From contig CAWAMR010000008.1 in the NCBI GenBank assembly GCA_963783095.1, positions 372,001 to 436,000 on the forward strand: DNA of 64,000 nt. Direction: 5' to 3'. The position numbers were made by a program, and so were the translations under genes. Of this stretch, positions 50,503 through 60,914 are shown piece by piece. The notes beneath the pieces were generated by a model. It was not told the origin of the DNA. It did not search any database and saw only the letters and a list, made by a program, of their open reading frames with translations. How positions within the stretch are numbered: the stretch's first letter is position 1; each line of letters starts with the position of its first letter. The DNA comes from CAWAMR01 sp963783095 (GTDB lineage Bacteria; Planctomycetota; Planctomycetia; Gemmatales; Gemmataceae).

Positions 50503-51874
50503 TCACTCTACCCTTGTGGATTGCTCACTGGGCTTGGACTTCAAGCCCACGGTGTTCACGGCGATGACGCGGTAAGCTGTGTTTCTTGCCGGGCTCCGCT
50601 TTCGTGTCGGTAAATTGCATCGGCACGAGCGGTTGCGTGGGCGTGTCGCTGTATTGCAGATTTTGAAAGACCGGTCGGCCGAACGGGTTCTTGCCTTGCT
50701 CGGGCACGTTGGCGAGGAACTTGACCGTCGCGTTCGATGATGAAGCTCGCCAGGCCGCTTTCGAGGTCGGCTTCGGCTTCCCAGGTGAGCTTGTTCCCCT
50801 GCACGCGCACGTTCGTCGGCGCGGGAGGCGGCGTGGTGTCGCTGACCTTCGTGTCCTTGACATATTCCATCCAGGCCTTCGCGATTGCTTCGTTCGGCAG
50901 CCACGCGGCCTTGAGCGGATCGCCCTGCATACTTCGCGGCTGGGACGCTTCGCCGCCGAGGATCGGGCCGAGCCACGCTTTGTCCGTCGGCATGGCCTGG
51001 AGCGGATCGCCGATGGTCTTCGGCAGCCGGGCAGTCAGGCAGGCATCGAGCCACGGAATGGCGAGGTAGCGCTGGTTGCCGCACTCGTGACTCGTCAGCG
51101 GATCGACCGCCACGCCGATGAGGCCGCCTTTGCCGCGAACCTCGTTGAAGAAGGCCTCGTTGGCGGGCCAGACGCCGGCGAAACGGCCGTCCTTGACGGT
51201 CACGCCTTCCTTCGTGCCCAGATTGCACATCACCGGCACCTTCAGCGCGGCATCCGGCAGGGTGTGCGCCTTGATCGCAGTTCGCTTCGGGTTCGCCTTC
51301 AACAGCGGCACGCCCGAACGCAGCCAGGCGGCGGCGACGCGGTCCGGATGCAGCAGCACCATGCCGCCGGCCCAGTGACCGCCGCCGCTGTGTCCCCACA
51401 GACGCCCACGGCACCTTGGCCAACTCGGGATGTCCCGACTTCGCCCCGAGATCGACGAGGCACTTCTGAAACGCGGCACTCGGAGCCGTTCCGCGGATCG
51501 CACCACATCTGGCAGTCGGCCTTTTCCGGTTGCTCGTAGGAAGGAGCCAGGAGTGCGCAGTCATGCTTTTTCGCCAGTGCCTGCCAGTGCAGGTCGTAGG
51601 CGCCCGTCAGTCCCGACTTGCACGATCCTTCGCCGCAACCGTGCTGATGCACGATGACGCCGCGCAGCGACTTCACGTCCTTGGGAATCCAGATCGTGTA
51701 GTTGACCGGATAGACAATTCGCCTTTGCTTCGTCGAAGCCTCGTAGCGCACGCGGTAGTAAGGCGGGTCGGCCGGCGGAAAGACATCATAGGGCGGCTTC
51801 TGAGCGTGCAGGTCGGCAGCGCCGGCTACCAGGAAGATGCCCAAAAGACAACACTGGAATTTCGTCGGAATCAT
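50503..51874 (-). CDS. Secreted alpha/beta-hydrolase-like protein with C-terminal fibronectin-like part, multiply frame-broken
   Basis: The start at 51874 (MIPTKFQCCLLGIFLVAGAADLHAQ) gives a clear signal peptide. YTIWIPKDVKSLRGVIVHQHGCGEG resembles the oxyanion-hole region of esterases, and GHSGGGHWAGGMVLLHPDRVAAAWL contains the nucleophile elbow G-H-S-G-G. The C-terminal part (PPPAPTNVRVQGNKLTWEAEADLESGLASFIIERDG and YRVIAVNTVGLKSKPSEQS) reads like a fibronectin type III domain. Frames change near 51440-51500, 50740, 50640 and 50580. Probable periplasmic or extracellular esterase; substrate unknown. Confidence 0.7.
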
Positions 51875-51930
51875 TGATCTCATGCCCTTGGCAGTTGGAA
51901 TATGGAATTGTCTCGCCCGATTCCCGAGCA

Positions 51931-52206
51931 TCACTCATCAATGCGAAAAGTGATCGCCCGCAGACCCTCGTTGTTGTAGAGATTACTGGGATGTCGCGTT
52001 GCAACACCATGTTTTTGGAAAATAACGGATGCACGAACGGGAGCGGTCTGGGGTGGACCGGCCACTATTCCACCGATCGGCTGGGCGATCACAGGATTCG
52101 TCCAGAGCAAGCCAAGAAGCAGGTAAAGCAGCCTGCTGCAACGACGTAGGTATTCATCACGATTTCGATTCGCCGGATTTGGTGCCGCCGAGCCGTTGTC
52201 AGCCAT
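51931..52206 (-). pseudogene. Sialate O-acetylesterase with the centre deleted
   Basis: The minus strand opens with a signal anchor (RLLYLLLGLLWTNPVIAQP). A neighbouring frame then reads VHPLFSKNMVLQRDIP, the family's N-terminal 'xxLFSxxMVLQR' motif. Within a few codons it jumps to NLYNNEGLRAITFRIDE, the usual C-terminal end ('CNLYNxEGLPAsPFRTD'). Roughly 400 residues including the catalytic domain are absent. A true internal deletion or an assembly collapse would both explain it. It lies next to a complete acetylesterase-type gene on the other strand. Confidence 0.55.
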
Positions 52207-52247
52207 AGCTCACTTTTCCGAATGGGGTGGTCGTCACCTGCAAGAGG

Positions 52248-53084
52248 CTAACGATTCTTGGTTGTCTCAGGCTTGAACACGGTACGAAACGCCTTCAGAG
52301 CTGCAGGGTGAAAGATAGTCGAATGCTTTTCTTCCGGCATTTTCTCGTAATGCCACTGGATGCTTGGCGCTGCATTTTTGCCCAGATTGCCTGCAAACTC
52401 TTGCATCACAACGGCATTCTCTTTCTCGTCGCTGCTTGCAAAAAAGAGCGTCTTTCTCAGTTTCATTCCCTTATGGATTTCAGTTGCGCTCTCCTTGACC
52501 AGCTTGTGATTGTTCCACCACAGGCTGGGGTCAATCGCAAGATAGATATCGAATAGGTCCGGTTCGATAAGGAAAGTTTCCACCACAAACAACCCGGCTA
52601 GCGATTCCCCGACGATCGCAGTTTCTTTAGTCGTCCGATAACGGTCCTTCACCTCCGGCATCAACTCCTTGCGAATAAATGACCTGAATGCCGCCGAGCC
52701 TCCCACGCGCGGCGCGATTTTCTTGTCCTCAGAGTTTTCGGTTGGGCCGGTCAGATCGCGGCGACGTTCGGTATTTTCGATGCCTACGAGAATGAAGGGC
52801 CGCATCGTCCCGTTGGCGGTCAAAATCTGGACGAGGCCGGCCACATGCAAGAAATCCTCAGCGAGACCGCCGTCGGGCATATACAACACGGGCAGTTGGG
52901 AATTGGGCGATTCAACGTATCCGGGCGGCAGATAAACGTTGATGCGTCGCTTTTCGCTCAAGACTTTGGAATCGATCGTAAAAGTTTCGCCGATTACCAG
53001 CGGTGCCGCCTTTTCCGCTGCCATGACGACACTCTTCGGACCCGAACTGAAAAAGGCCAATAAACAGATGATCGACTTTTTCAC
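52248..53084 (-). CDS. Secreted IroE/EstA-type esterase (alpha/beta hydrolase fold)
   Basis: GTG start at 53084, set by GGAGG at 53092-53096. A signal peptide (SIICLLAFFSSGPKSVVMAA) is followed by RRINVYLPPGYVESPNSQLPVLYMPDGG, FILVGIENTERRRDLTG, ETAIVGESLAGLFVVETFL (nucleophile elbow G-E-S-L-A-G) and a late H (EEKHSTIFHPAAL). This pattern matches the COG2819 family of ferri-siderophore and acyl esterases. Earlier in-frame codons run through a palindromic repeat and are not used. Intact frame. Acts outside the cytoplasm; substrate unknown. Confidence 0.85.
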   Translation of the reverse strand: MKKSIICLLAFFSSGPKSVVMAAEKAAPLVIGETFTIDSKVLSEKRRINVYLPPGYVESPNSQLPVLYMPDGGLAEDFLHVAGLVQILTANGTMRPFILVGIENTERRRDLTGPTENSEDKKIAPRVGGSAAFRSFIRKELMPEVKDRYRTTKETAIVGESLAGLFVVETFLIEPDLFDIYLAIDPSLWWNNHKLVKESATEIHKGMKLRKTLFFASSDEKENAVVMQEFAGNLGKNAAPSIQWHYEKMPEEKHSTIFHPAALKAFRTVFKPETTKNR

Positions 53085-53240
53085 GCGAAAACCTCCACTT
53101 CGACGAAATATCAGATGGTCGGTGCCCTGCTCCTTCAAGAATGTGATTATATACCAAGCCTCATGGATGCTCCCGACACCAGCCCGCTCATGCCGCGACC
53201 ACCCATTACCCAAAAACGGGCTTTGCCCGCAACCATACCG

Positions 53241-53331
53241 TAGGGCGGGTCGAGGCTTTGCGAGGCCCGCCGTGAATCGGCAAAGCGCGATTGCTGTACC
53301 GGCGGGCCTCGCAAAGCCTCGACCCGCCCTA
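53241..53331. repeat. Large intergenic hairpin repeat, copy 1
   Basis: TAGGGCGGGTCGAGGCTTTG... (53241-53272) is complementary to 53300-53331 around a 27-nt loop. The same element occurs at 58865-58948. It occupies the 310-bp gap between divergent genes, which holds no other feature. Confidence 0.85.
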
Positions 53332-53394
53332 CGCGGGAATTGCGCAGGCGCAAGAAAAAACACGAATAAAGACTCTAACAAGACGACTCTTCTG

Positions 53395-56363
53395 ATGAAA
53401 CACTCACTGAGACTTATTTGCCTGCTTGCCTGTTCCCAACAGGCCGTCGCCCAATATCCGGAGTGGAAATACTCCGCCTCAATCTGGGTTCTGACCACGC
53501 CGGATGGGGCGGATTTGCCGGCCTCGATGATTGAGAAGGACTTTCCCTTGCTCGTGCAGTTGAACGAAGAGTTCTTCGATTTCGCTCAGGCGAAAGCCGA
53601 TGGCAGAGACATTCGCTTCTCAACGCCGGCTGGCGACATCTTGAAATATCAGATCGAGGAATGGAACGCGGCGAACGGTCACGCTTTCATCTGGGTGCGT
53701 CTTCCCATCATTCGAGGCAACGCACGGCAAGAGATGAAACTCTATTGGGGCAAAGCGGATGCGAAGAGCGAATCGTGGGGTCGGCGGTGTTCAATGAGTC
53801 CAACGGCTACCTCAGCGTCTGGCACATGAACGAGCCGGTGAAGGATGAGGTGGGCACGCTCGAGTCCAAGGACGTGCGGCACCACGGCCACGTGCCGGCA
53901 TCATCGGGCAGGCCCGGCATTTTGCCGGCAAGCAAGGCATTTTCTGCGGCGAGAAGATCCCGAACTATCCGTCCGGCGCCAGTCCGCACAGCACCGAAGC
54001 CTGGTTCCGGGCGGAGAAGCCGAACGCGACGATCCTCGGCTGGGGCAACGAGGGCGGCGGCCGGCGGCAGCAAGGTGCGGATGCAATTCCGCAGCCCGCC
54101 GCACGTCCACATGGACAGCGATTTTTCGGATGTGAATGGCGCACGAGCCGATTGCCGATGTCGCGAGTGGATTCATGTGGTGCACACCTACCAGCGATGG
54201 GCGACGGGCGCATCTACATCAACGGCCGGCTCGACGGCATCGGCCAAGCCGACTGCTGAACATCAAGAGCCCGGCGCGGATGTGGATCGGCGGCTGGTAC
54301 AACAACTACGACTTTGTCGGCGATATCGACGAGGTGCGGATCTCCAAGGTCGCCCGTTCGGCCGACTGGGTGAGGCTGGAGTACGAGAACCAGAAACCGC
54401 TGCAAACGCTGGCCGGGCCGGTCGTGCAGCCGGGCAATGACGTTTTCCGTTTCGACCGGCGCAGAGTGACGGTACTGGAAGGGAAGACGCCACGTTTCGG
54501 CCAAGGCGGCGGGGCGCCAGAAGGTCTATTGGATTCTCAAGAGCGATGGCCAGGAAACAGTCGTCGCCACCGATCGTTTACGTTCACGTTCGACGCCGGC
54601 CGGGTGACGGGCGACCAGTCGGCCACGCTGCAATTCAAGGCGATCTACGCCGAAGGAGGTCAAGACGCGGGACAATCCCATCACGATCAAGGAGGCGATT
54701 CCGGAGCCGGATTTTCACGCTGGCGGCGCCGACGAACTGGGACGGGCGGACGACGATCGAGGTCGTCCCGCAGATCGCCAATCTGGCCGAGATGCAAGCC
54801 AAAGGCGAGGCGAGTTGCACTACGCCTGGACCGTTGCGGCATCGCCGTGATCAAGGAAGACCGCACCCGGCAAACTCATCCTCACGCGCCCAGAACAGCG
54901 GCAAGATGACCGTGACCGGCCACTCGACAACGGCGGCAAGCCGACGACGTCAAGACGATCGAGATCGATCGTCACCGAGCCGACAGAGATCCGTGGGTTG
55001 CGCGGATGCCGGAAAAGGACGAGAAGCCGGAGGACAATCAGTTCTATGCCCGCGACGACAAGAACGAAGGAACGCTCTATTACAATGGAACGCTGAACGA
55101 AGCCGCCGACTCGGTCTTTCTCAAAGTCTATGCGGATGAACAGGCTCTCAAGACCGAAAGCCAGAAGCTGGCGGCCGACAAAGACCTACGACTTCTGTCC
55201 GTGAAACTCAAGCCGGGGCTGATCAAGTACAAGGTGGAGTTCGGCTCCAAGACCGGCAAGCGGGAAACGGTGCTGCATACGTGCAACCAATCTGGTTCTG
55301 CGGCGATGCCTATTTGATCAACGGACAGTCCAATGCCGAGGCAACCGATTTCGGCAAGGAAGATCCTCCGTTCCCAGCGATGGATTCGCAGCTTCGGCAG
55401 CATGTCCGGCAGCCCAGAGGCGTGCGCCAGCTGCGATTGGGGCGAACGCCGTGGCGCCGACGACAGGGCGGAAAAACTGCAGATCGGCTACTGGGGACAT
55501 GGAACTGGCCCGGCGGCTGGTGGAGAACCAGAAGATCCCGATCTGCATCATCAACGGCGCCGTCGGCGGAACGCGCATCGATCAGCACCAGCGCAACCCG
55601 GCCGACCCGAAGACATGACGACGATCTACGGCCGACTGCTGTGGCGCGTGCGGCAGGCGAAGCTGACGCACGGCGTCCGCGGCATTCTCTGGCATCAGGG
55701 CGAGAACGACCAGGGGGCCGACGGTCCCACCGGCGGATTCGGCTGGGAAACCTACCGCCAATATTTCATCGAAATGGCGGCGGCGATGGAAGCAGGATTA
55801 CCCGAACATCCAGCACTACTACGTGTTCCAGATCTGGCCCAAGTCCTGCGCCATGGGCATCAACGGCTCGGATAATCGCCTGCGCGAAGTGCAGCGCAAT
55901 CTGCCCAGCCTTTTCCAACATGAGCATCATGTCCACGCTGGGCATCGATCCTCCCGGCGGCTGCCATTTTCCCGCGGCCGGCTACGCGGAATTCGCCCGG
56001 CTCATTTGCCCGCTGGTCGAGCGCGACAACTACGGGAAAATCTTTCCCACGAGCATCACTCCTCCAAACCTTCTCAAAGCCGGTTACCGCAACGATAAGA
56101 AAAATGAGATAACGCTCGATTTCGACCAACCCATCATCTGGAACGATGCTCTGTCCAGCCAGTTCTACCTCGATGGAGGCAAGGACAAGATCGTATCAGG
56201 CTCCATTTCCGCAAACCGTTTAATTCTGAAGTTGACCGCTCCCTCAACCGCGAAAAAGATCACCTACCTCGATAGCCGGGCGTGGAAGGAGACAAACCTT
56301 CTCTACGGTGCCAATGGCATCGCAACGCTTACGTTCTGCGATGTCCCCATCGTTTCGAAGTGA
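53395..56363 (+). CDS. Secreted DUF2341/LamG protein with sialate O-acetylesterase domain, multiply frame-broken
   Basis: The start at 53395 carries a signal peptide (HSLRLICLLACSQQAVA). Domains in order: DUF2341 (DFPLLVQLNEEFFDFAQAKADGRDIRF to EMKLYWGKADA); a LamG lectin-like sandwich (NESNGYLSVWHMNEP, TEAWFRAEKPNATILGWGN, ARMWIGGWYNNYDFVGDIDEV); Ig-like linkers (PTNWDGRTTIEVVPQIANL); then a SASA/GDSL-type acetylesterase with CGDAYLINGQSNA (nucleophile Ser) and GILWHQGENDQG. The end is GIATLTFCDVPIVSK. At least eight frame changes lie between 53770 and 55930, yet order and sense persist over ~990 codons. Predicted extracellular deacetylase of sulfated or acetylated polysaccharide. Confidence 0.72.
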
Positions 56364-56506
56364 AGGTTGACCGCCGACCTCTGCTAGGCTGTTCATGGCT
56401 GTGCCATTAACGAGAACTCCGAAGTCTTCGTTTGTGGAATGATTCGAAGCTGATTTGGTAGAATCAGGGGATAGGTCGCGAATCGAAAAAAACGGGAGGC
56501 CCGTCG

Positions 56507-58837
56507 GTGAGATATTTCGTCGCTTTGTTAACCGTTGTTTTTCCAATCACGTCTCTATGCGCTGATGAAGAGTTCGAAAAACACATCCGCCCCTTCTTGC
56601 CGATCATTGCATCAAATGTCACGGCCCCAAGAAGCAATCGGGCGACCTTCGGCTCGACTCACGGGCGGCACTGCTGAAAGGTGGCGAGAGTGGCCCCGCT
56701 GCTGTCAGCGGCAAACCAAACGAAAGCCTGCTGCTGAAGGCTGTCTCTCATACCGCGAAGCTCAAAATGCCTCCGGACGGCAAACTCACGGACGCCGAAA
56801 TCGCACGTTTGCGAAATTGGGTTAGTCGCGGCCTGCCCTGGCCGGCGTCGAAGGATGCCGTCACCAACAACTCCAAGGGAGTCATCACGGATGAGCAGCG
56901 CCGCTGGTGGGCCTATCAGCCGGTTCGGCCCGTGGTTCCTCCGACCGTCAAGAACGCAAACCGGCCGCGATCCGACGATCGACCGTTTCATCCTCGCCGG
57001 TCTGGAAGCGGAAGGCTGGCGCCCGCCCGCCCGCGGACAAACGGACGTTGCTTCGCCGTGCGACGTTCGACCTGACCGGCCTGCCGCCGACGCCCGAAGA
57101 AATCGACGCATTCCTGAAGGATGACTCGCCCGACGCTTTCGCCAAGGTCGTGGATCGGCTGCTCGCATCGCCGCGCTACGGCGAACGCTGGGGCCGGCAC
57201 TGGCTCGACGTGGTCCGCTACGCCGATTACCACGACGGCAACCCCAAGGCTCGCAACGGCCAGTTGCGAACCGCTCGAAGCCTGGCGTTATCGCGACTGG
57301 GTCGTCGCAGGCGTTCAATCGCGACCTGCCCTTCGACCAGTTCATCGTCCATCAGATCGCCGGCGACCTGCTGCCCGAGCCCCGATGGCCAGGAGATCTT
57401 ACGCCGACGGGCTGATCGCGACGACGTTCCTCGTCCAACGGGGCCTGGGACCGTGGCGACGCCGACAAGGAAAAGATGGTCAGCGACATGGTCGATGACC
57501 AGATCGACACGGTCGGCAAGGCGTTCATGGGCCTGACGCTCGGCTGTGCCCGCTGCCACGACCACAAGTTCGATCCGATCTCGCAGGCCGATTACTACGC
57601 CCTGGCCGGGATGTTTTACAGCACCCGCATCCTGAAGGAACTCGGCACCAAAGGCGGCGAATACACGCTCAATCGCGTGCCGCTGGTGCCGAAGGAGGTG
57701 ATCGACGAAACGCGCGGAGCAATTGAAGCAAATCGACCGGTGCTGAACGCGAAGCTGGCGGAACTGGACAAGAAGGTCCCGAAGCCGCCGCCGATGATCC
57801 CGACGCGTCAGCGCTGGTCAAGCAGCGCGATCTGCTGCAAGAGCGAACTGCTGCCGGAGCCGCCGCTGGCCGAGGCCGCGCAGCGAAGGCGGAGCTGCCC
57901 GGCGGACTGTTCCCGAAGCATCCAGGATGTGCCCCTGCACATTCGTGGCAGTTACACCCGGCTCGGGCCAGTCGTGCCGCGCGGATGCCCAAGTTCTTCG
58001 CCGGGGACAAGCAGCGAAGATCACCGCGCGGCAGCGGCCGGCGCGAGCTGGCAAACTGGATGGCCTCCAAAGAAAATCCACTGACGGCGCGGGTGATCGT
58101 CAACCGCGTCTGGCAGGGGCACTTTCGGAACCGGCTTCGTGCGCACGCCGAACAACTTCGGCATGCTCTCGGAACCGCCGATCTCATCCGGAGTTGCTCG
58201 ACTGGCTGGCCGCGCGGTTCGTCGAGGACGGCTGGTCGCTGAAGAAACTGCACCGGCGGCATCATGCTGTCGCAGACCTACCAGCAGGCGAGCGTGGTAC
58301 CGTCGCTCAGGTATCGCCGTGATCCCGAAAATCGCTGGCTGGGCCGATTCGCCTCGCGCCGGCTGGAAGCCGAGGCGATTCGCGACGCCATGCTCTTCGC
58401 CGCGGGCCGGCTCGATCTGGCACTCGGTGGCCCGGCTACGCACGACCTGAACACCACGCGCCGATCGCTCTATGTGCAGACGGCCCGCTGGGACCGCAGC
58501 AACTTCGCGACGCTCTTCGACGCGGCCAACCCGGACGCGTCCGTGGAGGGCGAAACGTCAGCACCGTTGCTCCGCAAGCGCTGTTCCTTCTCAACCACGA
58601 ATTCGTGTTGTCCCAGGCAAAATATCTGGCGGAGCGCATGACCCGCGAGGAGCCAAAAGTGAGAGTGCTCGCATTCGCCGGTTATTTCAACTGGTGTTTG
58701 GCCGACCGCCGACCGCGGATGAGATCGCGATCGCGCGGTGCGGCTTCTACAAGCCTGGGAAGGCGGATTGGGAAACGGCTTGGAGCGATCTGGCTCACGT
58801 GCTGTTGTGCAGCAACGAGTTTGTTTACCTCGACTAA
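56507..58837 (+). CDS. PSCyt1/DUF1549/DUF1553 haem-domain protein, multiply frame-broken
   Basis: GTG start at 56507 with GGGAGG upstream. A signal peptide (YFVALLTVVFPITSLCA) precedes the cytochrome-like PSCyt1 motif (HIRPF..ADHCIKCHG) reached by restoring one G near 56600. DUF1549 follows (DLTGLPPTPEEIDAFL, YGERWGRHWLDVVRYADYHDG, LGCARCHDHKFDPIS with a second CxxCH), then DUF1553 (ANWMASKENPLTARVIVNRVW, RRLEAEAIRDAML, SLYVQTARWDRSN, LLCSNEFVYLD). These are exported planctomycete proteins of unproven function, usually paired with DUF1501. At least eight frame changes. The DUF1501 partner lies at 59430. Confidence 0.8.
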
Positions 58838-58864
58838 GAGCCTGATTTAGAATTGACCGGCAGG

Positions 58865-58948
58865 TAGGGCGGGTCGAGGCTTTGCGAGGCCCGCCATGAA
58901 GCGGCATCTCGCTCTGGCAGGCCTTCGCAAAGCCTCGACCCGCCCTAC
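58865..58948. repeat. Large intergenic hairpin repeat, copy 2
   Basis: The arms 58865-58896 and 58917-58948 are complementary and match the arms of copy 1 at 53241-53331, with a shorter, different loop. Intergenic between the DUF1549 gene and the small gene pair. Confidence 0.85.
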
Positions 58949-59046
58949 ACGATTCGCTGACACTAATTTTAACAGGCTCTGAGCGTCATCGAGTCGGGCG
59001 ATTAGAATAGCGTGAAGGAGGTTATGCGAACTCACCAGAGTAATTC

Positions 59047-59163
59047 ATGCCAAACCACATAGACAGCCCACGGAAGCACCGCACCCGACAACACGTGATC
59101 GCGGATTTGAGCATCCGAACTCAAGTCAATGGTATTTGGCCTAAGAAGGATGACAATTTATGA
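59047..59163 (+). pseudogene. Truncated start of a hypothetical protein
   Basis: MPNHIDSPRKHRTRQHVIADLS resembles the opening of DUF4365-like planctomycete proteins, which continue to about 150 residues. Here the frame becomes RTQVNGIWPKKDDNL and stops, overlapping the next start (ATGA). Resemblance is from memory. Confidence 0.4.
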
Positions 59164-59419
59164 AGAGATCTGAATTTACCTATGGCCAGTTGGACAAAGG
59201 TGCTCCGTCGGCTCGGCTTTAAGTGCCGGCCTTCTCAACAACACTCCACCGGGCCGAATTTATCTGCATGAGAAAACCGGAGCGACCGTTGGACTGCCTA
59301 CTTTTCCCGACGACGAAAAGGTTTTTGCCTACCACCTGCTCACCGTTGAAGGTGAGCTGGACAACTTTGGCATCGCCGATCCAAAAACCCTTGAACGGAA
59401 ACTGAAAAACGCAGGGTAG
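59160..59419 (+). CDS. Small hypothetical protein, possibly HicA-like, frame broken twice
   Basis: From ATG 59160: MKRSEFTYGQLDK, then (one G too many) VLRRLGFKCR, then (one C too many) LLNNTPPGRIYLHEKTGATVGLP, TFPDDEKVFAYHLLTVEGEL, DNFGIADPKTLERKLKNAG. About 85 residues. The layout 'LxxxLxxLGF...G..xYxHxxTGAxVxLP' recalls HicA-like double-stranded-RNA-binding-fold toxins or the related small planctomycete family; the active-site His (LHEKTG) is present. Overlaps the preceding truncated gene. Sits between the DUF1549 and DUF1501 genes. Confidence 0.5.
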
Positions 59420-59429
59420 AATTGCCGCA

Positions 59430-60839
59430 ATGCGAACCACACCTTCTCCTTCCCGACGTGAAATGCTGGCCACAGCAGGCAACGGCTTTGGCATGCTGGC
59501 GCTTGCCCATCTTCTGGCAGCGGAAGAAAAGACCGACACTCGATCGCGCCGCCAACCCTTACGCCGTGCGTCAGCCTCATTATCCAGCGCGAGCCAAGCG
59601 GGTGATCTTCCTGTACATGCCCGGCGGGCCGTCGCACGTCGATCTCTTCGACCCAAAACCCCGGCTGGTCACCGACAACGGCAAGCCCTTGCCGTTCGAG
59701 AAGCCGAAGCTGGAGCGAACCAAGACCGGCAACCTGCTCGCCTCGCCGTGGAAGTTCAAGAAGCACGGGCAAGTCGGGCGTCGAGGTCAGCGAACTGTTT
59801 CCCGACGTGGCGTCTTGCATCGACGACATCTGTGTGATCCGCTCGATGGTCGCCGACAACATCAACCACACCGGCGCTGCCCTGCAGATGTGTACCGGCG
59901 AGCAGGCGTTCTCCCGGCCCAGCATGGGTTCGTGGCTGGTCTACGGCCTGGGCACCGAGAACCAGAACCTGCCGGGCTTCGTGGTGGTCAGCCCCGCCGA
60001 GGTCTTCCAGGGGGCGCAGCTCTGGGCCTCCAGTTTCCTGCCCGGCGCCTACCAGGGGACGCTCGTCCGCGACTTGAAGAACCCGATCGCCAACTTGCAC
60101 ACCGGGTCCGGCGACCTCGAGCGACAGCGCGACAAGCTCGACGCTCTGCGACAATTCAACGAACTCCACAAGCGCGAACGTGTGATCGACAGCCAGCTCG
60201 ATGCCCGCATCGCTTCGTTCGAGCTGGCCTTTCGCATGCAGAAGGAAGCTCCGGAAGCGTTCGACATCTACACGCGAGAGCGACAAGGTGCGAAGCCTGT
60301 ACGGCATCGATTCGCCGGCAACGGACATGTTCGGCCGGCAATGCCTGATGGCCCGCCGGCTGGTGGAACGCGGGAGTCCGCTTCGTGCAACTCTTCGACG
60401 CACCCGGCCAACAACGCCTGGGACCAGCACAGCGGGCTGCGCGAGAATCTGCCGAAACGCTGCCAGGCGGTCGATCAGCCGATCGCCGCGCCTGCTGACC
60501 GATCTGAAGACGCGAGGCTTGCTCGAAGACACGCTCGTGCTCTGGGGCGGCGAGTTTGGCCGCACTCCCACGGCCGAGGGGAACAACGGCCGCGAGCACC
60601 ATCCCTTCGGCTTCACGATGTGGCTGGCCGGCGGCGGCATCAAGGGCGGGATGGCCCACGGAGCAACCGACGAGTTTGGCTGGCACGCGGTCGAGAAGAA
60701 GGTTCACGTTCACGACCTGCATGCCACGATCCTGCACCTGATGGGCCTCGACCATACCAAATTGACCTATCGCTACGGCGGGCGAGACTATCGGCTGACC
60801 GATGTTTCCGGGAATGTCGTCAAGGAAATCCTGGCGTGA
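59430..60839 (+). CDS. DUF1501 secreted protein, multiply frame-broken
   Basis: The N-terminus MRTTPSPSRREMLATAGNGFG has an RRE-type twin-arginine leader. Core motifs of DUF1501 (alkaline-phosphatase-like superfamily) follow: AKRVIFLYMPGGPSHVDLFDPK, CIDDICVIRSMVADNINHTGA, MGSWLVYGLGTENQNLPGFVV, FGRQCLMARRLVERGVRFVQL, LEDTLVLWGGEFGRTPTAEG, GREHHPFGFTMWLAGGGIKGG, HDLHATILHLMGLDHTKLTYRYGG. It ends VSGNVVKEILA. Typical length (~470 codons). Breaks near 59560, 59770, 60290, 60370 and 60480. Usual partner of the PSCyt1/DUF1549 protein. The metal-ligand residues appear present; activity not known. Confidence 0.85.
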
Positions 60840-60914
60840 TCGATCAATTTTTGAGCCACGGATGAGACATGGATAAGACTAGATTGAAGTACTTGTTCTT
60901 TCTGAGGAACAAAA

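Noticed and set aside
53085..53498. 5' extension of the esterase gene 52248-53084
   Set aside because: The extended frame runs through the hairpin repeat; GTG 53084 has a good ribosome-binding site and a signal peptide right after it.
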